A stretch of 64,000 bases of DNA from NCBI GenBank assembly GCA_963792875.1, contig CAWBXV010000006.1, forward strand, positions 682,001-746,000. Direction: 5' to 3'. The position numbers and the translations under genes are program-made. This document shows positions 17,282-25,223 of the stretch, in pieces. The first letter of the stretch is position 1; each line of letters starts with the position of its first letter. Below the pieces are notes generated by a model. It searched no databases. It was not told where the DNA came from and worked only from the letters and a program-made list of their open reading frames with translations. The stretch is from JAHEGP01 sp963792875. GTDB taxonomy: Bacteria > Pseudomonadota > Gammaproteobacteria > Pseudomonadales > JAHEGP01.

Positions 17282-18784
17282 ATGAGATTTTGGGGTAAGG
17301 TGTGCCCGCTGGGTGTCGCGGTGCTGGCAAGCGGCTCAATCTGGGCGGCGGCGGACTGGCAGGCGTACGGCGGAGTCAAGCTGGAATACGATGACAACCC
17401 TGCGAGGCAGGATAACGGCAGCGATGCCGACCTCAAGCAGGAGCTGACCGTCGGCGGCCGCCTCAATCACCAGACCCGCACGACGCTCATCAATTTCGAT
17501 TACCGTTGGATCAACACGCTGTGGCTTGATGACTCCTTCGACAACAGAAATACGCTGCAGGGCAACCTGAACTTCAATTGGGCGCCGGTCAATTTCTTCT
17601 CCTTCTATGTCCGCAACACGCGGGAAGACATTCTCGGCAGCTCCGCGGCCTCCGACACGCAGAATAACCGCACGGTGCGATCGACCTTCGAGACCGGTAT
17701 GGTCTTCACCGCCAATATCACCAAGGTCGACAGCCTGAATTTTTCCCCGAGCTATACCATCATTAATTTCGGGGACGGTACCGGAGTAGACAGCGATCGC
17801 GTGGGTTTTCTTACCTATTGGGCGCACCGTTTCTCCCCCAACGACCAGCTCACGGTCAATGCCTTCGGGCAGAGAATCAACTTCGATCAGGGTGATTCCC
17901 CGTTTGCGGTCGACTTCGATCGCGCGCAGGCCTATCTGGGCTACGGCGCCAAACTGTCGCGCCTGACCTACGATCTACAGTTTGGCTATACCTGGATGAA
18001 GCGGGATGACTCCAATCTGCCCGAGGGCGTCTCGGGCGATCAGAATGACTTCTCCGCGCCGATGTATCGCGCCAGCCTTGGCTATACCTACGACAACCAC
18101 AGCCTGCAGTTGCGGGCCTATCGCGATATCACCGACACCTCTGCTGGTTCCGGTGGCTATAACGTGGGCACCTCCGGCGGTGTAACGGGCGATACCAACG
18201 CGGAAAATTCGCTGGCCATCATCAAACTGACCAATATCAATCTGGCTTACAACCTGAGGTTCGGCGATCAGCGCTGGAACTGGGGCATCGACTACCGCTT
18301 TTACCAGCAGGATGTCCAAGGGCAGCTGCCTGGCCCCTCCTTCGGGTCGGGCGGTTCTTTCCGGCCGCAGCGCGACGAGATCAGCAACAGCGTCGGCACG
18401 AGCCTCTCCTACCAGGTCAGCCCGCGCATCCGGGTGCGCGGCTACGGCGACGTGCAGCGGATCGATTACCCGAAGGTTGTGACCGTTTCGCAGGGCGAGG
18501 TCGATCAGCAGTCAGATCGCTGGACGCTTGGCGCCACCGCCACGTTCGACCTGTTCCGCTACGGCTTTCTGGACGTTGGCGTGGCGCGGGAGTCAAGGCA
18601 GACCGATGTGTTCACCGAATCGTTTGCGATCGTCAATGTCGGGACGCCGCCAGAGTTCATTCCAGACTTGGAACTGCGAGTCAACGATGAGCAGGACTAT
18701 GTCAGCCACAGAATCTTCGTGAACTTCCGCCTGGAGTATCCGACCTACGGCGAGCGCGGCGCAGGGCGCGGCGGCCGCTACTGA
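17282..18784 (+). CDS. XrtA-associated outer-membrane beta-barrel protein
   Basis: A 500-residue exported protein. A signal peptide ends at about residue 23 (VAVLASGSIWAAADW). The rest is rich in alternating hydrophobic strands with aromatic girdle residues (for example INFDYRWINTLWLDD, FFSFYVRNTRED, YRASLGYTYDNHSLQLRAY, NWGIDYRFYQQDV), as expected for a large beta barrel. In XrtA loci a barrel of this size (TIGR03016-like) follows the kinase gene and is thought to be the export or anchoring porin. It is last in the operon and convergent with xrtA. The exact subfamily is uncertain. Confidence 0.82.
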   Translation: MRFWGKVCPLGVAVLASGSIWAAADWQAYGGVKLEYDDNPARQDNGSDADLKQELTVGGRLNHQTRTTLINFDYRWINTLWLDDSFDNRNTLQGNLNFNWAPVNFFSFYVRNTREDILGSSAASDTQNNRTVRSTFETGMVFTANITKVDSLNFSPSYTIINFGDGTGVDSDRVGFLTYWAHRFSPNDQLTVNAFGQRINFDQGDSPFAVDFDRAQAYLGYGAKLSRLTYDLQFGYTWMKRDDSNLPEGVSGDQNDFSAPMYRASLGYTYDNHSLQLRAYRDITDTSAGSGGYNVGTSGGVTGDTNAENSLAIIKLTNINLAYNLRFGDQRWNWGIDYRFYQQDVQGQLPGPSFGSGGSFRPQRDEISNSVGTSLSYQVSPRIRVRGYGDVQRIDYPKVVTVSQGEVDQQSDRWTLGATATFDLFRYGFLDVGVARESRQTDVFTESFAIVNVGTPPEFIPDLELRVNDEQDYVSHRIFVNFRLEYPTYGERGAGRGGRY

Positions 18785-18845
18785 TTACCCATAAGTCCCG
18801 GCCATCGGCTCAGAGGGCGCGGCGTTCGACAACCAGGCGCTCCCC

Positions 18846-18879
18846 GCGCCGACCTCAGCCGCCGGCCTGAGGTCGGCGC
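18846..18879. terminator. Perfect 13-bp hairpin between convergent genes
   Basis: Arms GCGCCGACCTCAG and CTGAGGTCGGCGC are perfectly complementary around an eight-base loop, in the 159-base gap between the outer-membrane barrel gene and xrtA. Its position suits a bidirectional transcription end. There is no T tract on either side, so factor-independent termination is not assured. Confidence 0.5.
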
Positions 18880-18943
18880 CGCTTGCTGATGGCCTATTGA
18901 TTGATGCCTTGATGGATGGCGCCACCGCCTTGACGGCGACCTG

Positions 18944-20425
18944 TCATCGGCTGGCCTTGCGATAATCCTCTTTGATCGACGCCGCGGCGGCCATGGCCTG
19001 CATGCGCGCCGGTTCGCAGTCGGCTGTGGGGCAGGGATAGAATATCGCCAGCAGTGAAGCGTCCTGCCGGCCATGCAGGAAGGCCGCTACCTGATAGATT
19101 TTGGCCCAGCTGTCCGACGCGGTGAAGCGATCGCCGACCGCGTACCAGTAGAGCACTTCGGCCTGCCGGCCGGCGCCCTGAATCACCGCCAGCCGATAGT
19201 CGGTGCCGCTGGCGTCGGCGATCGTTCGGTCCGACGCCAGCTTCCAGCTGCCCTCGTCGGCGATGCGGTTACCCCACCCTACCAGCTCCTTGCCCTGTTC
19301 CTGTGAGAGGTAGGTGACCACGTGCAGCTCGGTAGCGGGGGTGGTTCGTATATCCTTGAACACTGTGTACTCGTCGGCCTTCACGAAAGCGGGCTGCCAT
19401 GAGGTGCTTGACACCGCTGTCGTGAGCGCGGGCTGATGCCGGGCCAGCGCCAGCGCGAGGCTGTCCGACGCGGCGTTGGTTGACACGGCCAGATACCAGA
19501 GCGGGCCGATGACTGCCACTGCGCCCGTGGCGATTGCCGGCAGCCATGGACGCTCAAGGCGCTGTGTCGCAGGTACCTCGTCGCTGGCGGCGGTGCTGTC
19601 CTGGGCCGAGCTTCTGGCTTCGATTTGCAGCGCGATGTAAAGAAACGGCACCAGGCAGATGGCAAAGATGACCCAGCCCAGTGCATCGTGATCTGTCATC
19701 AGCGGGCTCTGCATCTGGGTGACGTGGCCGATCATGACCAGGCAGAACACCCGAATCCAGTTGCATAGCAGGCCGAACGCCGCGGCAATCAGCATCAGCA
19801 GAATCTTGTGGCGCATCGACCGATAGTACAGATGGGCGTAGACGGCGCTGACGAAGCCCATCATCAGCAGATAGTTGAGGCCGCTGCAACCACCGGCCAC
19901 GTGCAGGGTGCCAGCGGGGATGCTGATCTGTGTCGACTCGATATAAGCCGGTATGCCCAGCAGCTTCAGCCCAATCGTGCACACCTTCACGGTCAGCAGC
20001 TGCAGCAGCGGGTTCAGTGCGTCCCAGACCGGCACTACCGCGTAGAACACGGCAAATGGGAAGCGCAGCTGTCTGGCAGTGGCTCGGCCCAGCAAGCCCA
20101 TCAGCGTAAAGAACGCGATCGCAGGCAGCGCCAGCTGCTGCACGACCTGCACATTGGCGATGCGTGCGGACAACCACAGCAGCGTCAGCGCCAGCAGCGG
20201 AATGACCGCAGGCCAGTACGGCGCTTTGGGGATGGCAGCCAGCGCCTGCCATTGGCGAGCCGCCAGGGCAAGGCATACGCCGAGCACGACCAAGCCATGC
20301 GAGTAAGGCTCATTCGGCTGATTCCAGCGCTCGTAAAGCGGAATGGCAGTCGGGTAGTAGCACCAGGCCAGCAGCAATAAACTGAAGGCGCAGGCCAGGG
20401 CGTACAGGAGTCTGCTTTTTGTCAT
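18944..20425 (-). CDS. xrtA: Exosortase A fused to an EpsI domain
   Basis: Exosortase A is a polytopic membrane cysteine transpeptidase that cleaves C-terminal PEP-CTERM signals. The 493-residue protein has eight or so hydrophobic segments in residues 1-270 and the catalytic residues Cys180 (VAGGCSGLNYLL), Arg225 (CNWIRVF) and His246 (TDHDALGWVIF). Residues from about 295 on form a soluble EpsI-type domain after one membrane segment (GPLWYLAVS), with VVTYLSQEQGKELVGWGN and LYWYAVGDRFTAS. XrtA-EpsI fusions are known in this system. It is encoded opposite to both neighbours, divergent from the deacetylase with 113 bases between. Confidence 0.96.
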   Translation of the reverse strand: MTKSRLLYALACAFSLLLLAWCYYPTAIPLYERWNQPNEPYSHGLVVLGVCLALAARQWQALAAIPKAPYWPAVIPLLALTLLWLSARIANVQVVQQLALPAIAFFTLMGLLGRATARQLRFPFAVFYAVVPVWDALNPLLQLLTVKVCTIGLKLLGIPAYIESTQISIPAGTLHVAGGCSGLNYLLMMGFVSAVYAHLYYRSMRHKILLMLIAAAFGLLCNWIRVFCLVMIGHVTQMQSPLMTDHDALGWVIFAICLVPFLYIALQIEARSSAQDSTAASDEVPATQRLERPWLPAIATGAVAVIGPLWYLAVSTNAASDSLALALARHQPALTTAVSSTSWQPAFVKADEYTVFKDIRTTPATELHVVTYLSQEQGKELVGWGNRIADEGSWKLASDRTIADASGTDYRLAVIQGAGRQAEVLYWYAVGDRFTASDSWAKIYQVAAFLHGRQDASLLAIFYPCPTADCEPARMQAMAAAASIKEDYRKASR

Positions 20426-20538
20426 GGCATAACTTTAATGTGTTTTGGTCTACAATGACTGGGAAGATTTGAGCATGAGCTAATTCTAGTAGTAATTGAC
20501 TCCCCGGTCGCCCTTCCAAAAGAGAAATCTGACAGCGA

Positions 20539-21417
20539 ATGATCAACGCCCTGACTGTCGACGTGGAAGACTATTTTCACGTCTCCGCCTTTGCCCAGAC
20601 GCTCTCTACCGGACAATGGGAGCAGCTCCCCTCCCGGCTGGAGCACAACACCGGCACACTGCTCGACCTGTTCGCCGCACGCGGCGTGCACGCCACCTTC
20701 TTTGTGCTGGGCTGGGTGGCGGAGCGCTTCCCGGCCGTGGTCAAAGCCATCGCCGCCGCGGGGCACGAGATCGCCAGCCACGGTTACAGCCATCAGCTGG
20801 TGTACCTGCAGCAGCCGCAGGTGTTCGCCGATGAAGCGGAAAGGTCCAAGAAGCTTCTGGAGGACCTCTCCGGGTGCCCCGTCAAAGGCTACCGCGCGGC
20901 GAGCTACTCCATCACCGACCGCAGTCTGTGGGCGCTCGATGCCCTGGTCGAGCTGGGTTTCGAGTACGATTCCAGCATATTTCCGGTCTACCATGACCGC
21001 TACGGCATTCCCGGGGCGCCTGCCGGAATACACGTCGCCAGGGCGCCCAACGGCGGCAGCATCGTCGAATTTCCGCTGACCACGGCCCGCCTGTTCACGT
21101 GGCGCCTGCCGGTGGCCGGTGGCGGCTATTTCCGCCTTTACCCCTACTGGCTCAGCCGCCTGCTGCTGGGCAGGAGCGTGAAGGATGCCGATCACCCCTT
21201 CATTTTTTATCTGCACCCCTGGGAGGTAGACCCTGGTCAGCCTCGCATCGCTGACGCGCCACTGCTGTCAAAATTTCGCCACTACCTCAACCTGCACCGC
21301 TGCCAGGGGCGCCTGGAGCATCTGATCCGGGATTTCAGCTTTGGCAGAACCTCAGATGTCATCGCGGCCTATCAGGCGCGGGGGCCGCTGCCGGTGTACG
21401 ACTATGGCCGGCGTTGA
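20539..21417 (+). CDS. XrtA-system polysaccharide deacetylase (DUF3473, TIGR03006-like)
   Basis: A 292-residue NodB-fold carbohydrate esterase, predicted to remove acetyl groups from the exopolysaccharide. The N-terminus ALTVDVEDYFHVSAF carries the metal/catalytic aspartates and EIASHGYSHQLVY carries the HxxxH metal site. GYRAASYSITDRSLWALD follows. The DUF3473 tail includes FYLHPWEVDPGQPR. It has no signal peptide, as usual for this XrtA-linked subfamily. Its stop lies inside the next gene's proposed start region (14-base overlap), so the two are likely translated together. Confidence 0.94.
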   Translation: MINALTVDVEDYFHVSAFAQTLSTGQWEQLPSRLEHNTGTLLDLFAARGVHATFFVLGWVAERFPAVVKAIAAAGHEIASHGYSHQLVYLQQPQVFADEAERSKKLLEDLSGCPVKGYRAASYSITDRSLWALDALVELGFEYDSSIFPVYHDRYGIPGAPAGIHVARAPNGGSIVEFPLTTARLFTWRLPVAGGGYFRLYPYWLSRLLLGRSVKDADHPFIFYLHPWEVDPGQPRIADAPLLSKFRHYLNLHRCQGRLEHLIRDFSFGRTSDVIAAYQARGPLPVYDYGRR

Positions 21418-22891
21418 GCTGGATGGCGCCGTCAGACGGAACATGCTCAGCGATCCGCTGGCGTGGGTGCGGCAGCATGGCGTAGTGGTCAGCGAGGGTG
21501 CGCTTGCGGGTCTGCTCGAGCAGCGCCAGCAGCTGCTCGAGCGCCAGCATGCCCTCGAGCTGGCGTCGCGCCAGTTGTCCAAGGCCATCGGCGCGGCCAA
21601 GGCACAGGGCGCGCCGTTCGCTGAGCTGCTGGAGCGCAAGCGCGTCGTCAGCGCAGAGGAGAAAGCTCTGCGCGGCGTGCTCAAGGAGCGGGAAGCCGGC
21701 ATCGTCACCCTGCTGACGGCGGCGCCGGCGGGCAACGACGACCGCGCCATCGCGCCGCCCGCGGCAGGCGAGGCAGGGACAGCGACGGCTGCCGCAGCGT
21801 CGGCTGCCGCAGCATCGGCTGCCGCAGCGACGGCTGCCGCAGAGCACACCATCGACCTTGCAGCGCTCGTCGTCTCCGTCGTCACCGGACCGCCGGCAGC
21901 CGATTGGGATGACTTCGTCGGCACCCATGCCGACGCAACGGTCTACCACTTGAGCGCCTTCAAGCGCATCGTCGAGGACAGCTTCGGCCACGAGACGCTC
22001 TACCTGCAGGCGCGCAGCCATGGCACGCTGCAGGGGCTGCTGCCGCTGGTGAGGCTCCAGAGCCGGCTGTTCGGCGATTTTCTCGTGTCGATGCCTTTCT
22101 TCAATTACGGTGGGGTCCTCGCGCGCTCTGATGCCGTGGCAGAGCAGCTGCTGCAGCATGCCCGCACGGTCGCGCTCGAGCAGGGTTGCAGCCACATCGA
22201 GTACCGCCACCTGCGGCCGCGACCCGGTCTGCCGCTGCGTGACGACAAGGTGGCCATGTGGCTGGCGCTGCCGCCGACCGAAGCGCAGCTATGGCGCGCG
22301 CTCGGCAGCAAGCTGCGGTCCCAGATCAAGCGCGCTGAGCGCTTTGATCTGTCCGTTGATTGCGGCGGGGTCGAATTGCTGGATGAGTTCTACCGGGTCT
22401 TTGCCCACAACATGCGCGATCTGGGTACGCCGGTGTATGCCCGGCAGTTTTTCCACAACATCATGACGTCCCCGCTACCCGACAAGCGCCTGGTCATCGT
22501 AAGGCGCGGCGGCGAGCCCGTGTCGGCGGCGCTGCTGATCGGCTTCAGGGACCGCATGGAGGTGCCCTGGGCGTCGACGCTGCGCAGCGCCAACCGGTTC
22601 GACGCCAACATGTTCCTGTACTGGGAGCTGCTGCGGCAGGCCTGCGGCAGCGGCTACCGGCTGTTCGACTTCGGCCGCTCCACGCGCGACGCCCCCACCT
22701 ATCGCTTCAAGAAGCAGTGGGGTGCCGAGCCCCGGCAGCTCTACTGGCACTACTGGCTGGCAGCCGGCGGTGAGCCGCCCAGAATGAACCCCGACAACCC
22801 CAAGTACCGCGCGGTCATCGCCCTGTGGCAGCGCCTGCCGGTGTGGCTGACGCGCCTGGTCGGGCCTCATATCGTCAAGTATCTGCCTTAG
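21404..22891 (+). CDS. FemAB-family XrtA-system protein with N-terminal seryl-tRNA-synthetase-like arm
   Basis: The C-terminal part (about residues 155-495) is a FemAB/GNAT-type domain as in XrtA-associated TIGR03019 proteins: YHLSAFKRIVEDSFGHETLY, QGLLPLVRLQSRLFGDFLVS, YGGVLARSD, SKLRSQIKRAERF, RLFDFGRSTRD and YRFKKQWGAEP. The first ~105 residues are extra. SDPLAWVRQHGVVV, LEQRQQLLERQHALEL, LSKAIGAAKAQG and a following heptad helix ending in VTLLTAAPAG read in order like the tRNA-binding coiled-coil arm of bacterial seryl-tRNA synthetase (compare RSKSIGQAKARG in E. coli SerRS, from memory). An alanine-rich linker joins the two. The start is uncertain: ATG 21404 overlaps the deacetylase gene, and ATG 21443 would begin at MLSDPLAW. 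Confidence 0.88.
   Translation: MAGVELDGAVRRNMLSDPLAWVRQHGVVVSEGALAGLLEQRQQLLERQHALELASRQLSKAIGAAKAQGAPFAELLERKRVVSAEEKALRGVLKEREAGIVTLLTAAPAGNDDRAIAPPAAGEAGTATAAAASAAAASAAAATAAAEHTIDLAALVVSVVTGPPAADWDDFVGTHADATVYHLSAFKRIVEDSFGHETLYLQARSHGTLQGLLPLVRLQSRLFGDFLVSMPFFNYGGVLARSDAVAEQLLQHARTVALEQGCSHIEYRHLRPRPGLPLRDDKVAMWLALPPTEAQLWRALGSKLRSQIKRAERFDLSVDCGGVELLDEFYRVFAHNMRDLGTPVYARQFFHNIMTSPLPDKRLVIVRRGGEPVSAALLIGFRDRMEVPWASTLRSANRFDANMFLYWELLRQACGSGYRLFDFGRSTRDAPTYRFKKQWGAEPRQLYWHYWLAAGGEPPRMNPDNPKYRAVIALWQRLPVWLTRLVGPHIVKYLP
21781..21840 (+). repeat. 15-bp tandem repeat, four copies, coding the alanine linker
   Basis: Four exact-period units begin at 21781, 21796, 21811 and 21826, each ending GGCTGCCGC and differing only in the fourth and fifth bases (AGCGA, AGCGT, AGCAT, AGCGA). 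They code an alanine stretch punctuated by Thr or Ser between the SerRS-like arm and the FemAB domain. Being a multiple of three, copy-number change would alter linker length without breaking the frame. Confidence 0.95.
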
Positions 22892-22905
22892 CCGGGCGGG
22901 GGGCA

Positions 22906-23904
22906 TCACAGCAGGCCGGACAGCCTCGCCAGCGTGCTGGTGCGGGTACGGGTGGCGTCCTCGTGCATGCCGATGCGCTGCAGCTCGTGGGCCGGCGTCG
23001 CCGCGTGGTTGATGCCGCGGCGGGTGGTGACCGCCAGGCGGTAATGTTCCCGTACCAGCTGCAATGCCCCGGGCGATACGTCGCCGTTCGGGTAGCAGAA
23101 CAGCTCGACGGGCGCGTCCAGGTTGTTCTCCAGCGTGGACTTGCTGGCGACGATCTCGTGGCTCAGCGTGGCCGCATCCAGCGTGGGCAGCAGGCGGCGG
23201 TGATTGCTGGTATGGCTGCCGATCTCCACCAGGCCGCTCGACGCCATCTCGCGCAATTGCTGCCAGTCCGCCAGCGCGGGCGCCGGCGCTGCGAATGAGG
23301 GCAGCGCCTGCTCCAGGCGGTCCAGCCGGTGCTCTATTTCCTCATCGCCCATGGCTTTGCAGGCGGCGATGACGGCCGCCAGCTGCTCGCGCTCCGACTG
23401 CTCCGCATGCCGCCTCAGGGCGCCGGCCAGCCAGTCGGCATCGGGCTGCTCCAGCAGCGCGCGGCGATGCCGGGTCAGCAGTGTGGCGATGCGATTGGGC
23501 CAGAACTGCCGGTTGGTGCCGATCATCTCCGCCACCGCGAACAGCGTCGCCGGCGTCTGTGTCTCGCGCAGCACCGGCAGGGCAAACTCGTAATTGTCCC
23601 GCCAGCCGTCATCGAAGGTGATGGCGCAGGCCTTGCGCGGCAGGGTCTGCCCCGCTTCGCGCCGCTGCAGCCACGCCGAGAGGGGCATCAGCTCGAAGCA
23701 TTCGGCGGCAATCTGCAGGTGCAGCCGGAAGGTCTCGGGGGTGACCACCATGCCGGGCTCCTCCTCGGCAAAGCGGGGGTCCGATGCCGGCAGCACCCGG
23801 TGGTACATCAGCACCCACAGGCGGGGTTTCCCGCCGGGCCAGCGCTGTCGTCCGACGGTCGCGGCCAGGTGCTGGGCGCTCGTTTTCAGCATGCGTTTGA
23901 TCAT
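22906..23904 (-). CDS. NodB-fold polysaccharide deacetylase
   Basis: A 332-residue carbohydrate esterase family 4-like protein. Visible motifs are VLMYHRVLP, the metal/catalytic pair in CAITFDDGWRDNYEFALPVL, the HxxxH site in EIGSHTSNHRRLLP and the late ELFCYPNGDVSPGALQLV. The start at 23904 is set by the conserved-looking N-terminus MIKRMLKTS and GGAAT upstream. Longer extensions are basic and non-conserved. There is no signal peptide. It is convergent with the FemAB gene (14 bases) and lies downstream of wecB on the same strand. It may act on lipid-linked intermediates or on the polymer; the substrate is unknown. Confidence 0.9.
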   Translation of the reverse strand: MIKRMLKTSAQHLAATVGRQRWPGGKPRLWVLMYHRVLPASDPRFAEEEPGMVVTPETFRLHLQIAAECFELMPLSAWLQRREAGQTLPRKACAITFDDGWRDNYEFALPVLRETQTPATLFAVAEMIGTNRQFWPNRIATLLTRHRRALLEQPDADWLAGALRRHAEQSEREQLAAVIAACKAMGDEEIEHRLDRLEQALPSFAAPAPALADWQQLREMASSGLVEIGSHTSNHRRLLPTLDAATLSHEIVASKSTLENNLDAPVELFCYPNGDVSPGALQLVREHYRLAVTTRRGINHAATPAHELQRIGMHEDATRTRTSTLARLSGLL

Positions 23905-23992
23905 AGGATTCCGGTGGTAGCGGCAGCGGCAGTGGAAAGCTGCGGGTCGAAGACGTTCTGGCGCTCGCCGCAGCCTGGTGGCGAGCGCAGCA

Positions 23993-25174
23993 TCAGCTTG
24001 TGCTCGCGGCAAAGGACACTATTTCACCCGCCCCGGTGAAGTGGCGCTCCAGGGCCCGCACGATGCGCTCGGCGGCGTGGCCGTCGCCATAGGGGTTGAT
24101 GGCGCGGGCCATCTGCCAGTAGGCCCGCTGGTCGGTCAGCAGGGTCTCGACGCCGTCGATGATATCGGCCTGGCGGGTGCCCACCAGCTTGACCGTGCCG
24201 GCGTCCACGGCCTCGGGCCGCTCCGTGACATCGCGCATCACCAGCACGGGCTTGCCCAGTGACGGAGCCTCCTCCTGCACGCCGCCGGAATCGGTGAGCA
24301 CCAGGTCGCACTTGTCCATCAGCCACACGAACGGCAGGTAGTCCATGGGCGCCAGCAGATGCACGTTGTCGAGCCCCTGCAGGATGGTCCTGACGGGGGC
24401 CTGCACGTTGGGGTTCAGGTGCACCGGGTAGACGAAATCCCAGTCGGCATGGCGGCTGGCCAGCAGCCTGATGGCGCCGCACAGATCGGTGAACCCCTGG
24501 CCGAAATTCTCGCGCCGGTGGCCGGTAATGAGCACGAGCTTGCGCCCGCGGTCCAGCGCTCGCTCGATCAGCGCGCTGCCGAGGTGTGCGCCGAAGGCGT
24601 CCACGCTGTGAGTGTTCACCTTGTCGCGCACCCACAGCAGCGCATCGATCACCGTGTTGCCGGTAACCAGGATGGTGGACGGCGTCCGGGCCTCCGCCAG
24701 CAGGTTGTCCCGCGCCCTCGCCGTCGGCGCAAAGTGCAGGCTGCACAGCGGAGCGACCAGGGAGCGGTTGGCCTCCTCGGGAAACGGTGCGCTCATGTCG
24801 CGGGTGCGCAGGCCCGCCTCCACATGGCCCAGTGGAATCTGCTCGTAAAATGCTGCCAGGCCCGCCGCGAGGCAGGTGGTGGTGTCGCCGTGCACCAGCA
24901 TGTAGTCGGGCTTTTCCTCCCTGATCACATCGCGCATGCCGAGCAGCACCCGGCTGGTCACGTCGAACAGGTCCTGCCCGGGCGACATGATGTCGAGGTC
25001 GTGATCGGTCGCTATCTCGAACAAATCCAGCACCTGGTCGAGCATCTGGCGGTGCTGCGCCGTCACGCACACGATCGGCTGCAGTATGCTGGATGCCCTG
25101 AGCTTGCGCACCACCGGCGCCATCTTGATGGCCTCGGGCCGGGTGCCGAAAGCGACCAGTATTTTCCGTTTCAT
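23993..25174 (-). CDS. wecB: UDP-N-acetylglucosamine 2-epimerase (non-hydrolysing)
   Basis: Interconverts UDP-GlcNAc and UDP-ManNAc. The 393-residue protein has the GT-B-like family landmarks: VAFGTRPEAIKMAPVV, CVTAQHRQMLDQVL, LVHGDTTTCLAAGLAA, GHVEAGLRTRDMSAPFPEE, ITGHRRENFGQGF and TDSGGVQEEAPSLGKPVLVMR. Together with the TviB-type dehydrogenase at 9.6-10.9 kb it would make UDP-ManNAcA. It is the promoter-proximal partner of the NodB-type gene on the minus strand. Confidence 0.96.
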   Translation of the reverse strand: MKRKILVAFGTRPEAIKMAPVVRKLRASSILQPIVCVTAQHRQMLDQVLDLFEIATDHDLDIMSPGQDLFDVTSRVLLGMRDVIREEKPDYMLVHGDTTTCLAAGLAAFYEQIPLGHVEAGLRTRDMSAPFPEEANRSLVAPLCSLHFAPTARARDNLLAEARTPSTILVTGNTVIDALLWVRDKVNTHSVDAFGAHLGSALIERALDRGRKLVLITGHRRENFGQGFTDLCGAIRLLASRHADWDFVYPVHLNPNVQAPVRTILQGLDNVHLLAPMDYLPFVWLMDKCDLVLTDSGGVQEEAPSLGKPVLVMRDVTERPEAVDAGTVKLVGTRQADIIDGVETLLTDQRAYWQMARAINPYGDGHAAERIVRALERHFTGAGEIVSFAASTS

Positions 25175-25223
25175 GTGCCGTGATCCGTTAGTTGGGCCAT
25201 CAGTGGTGGCCGGCTGCGCAGGC

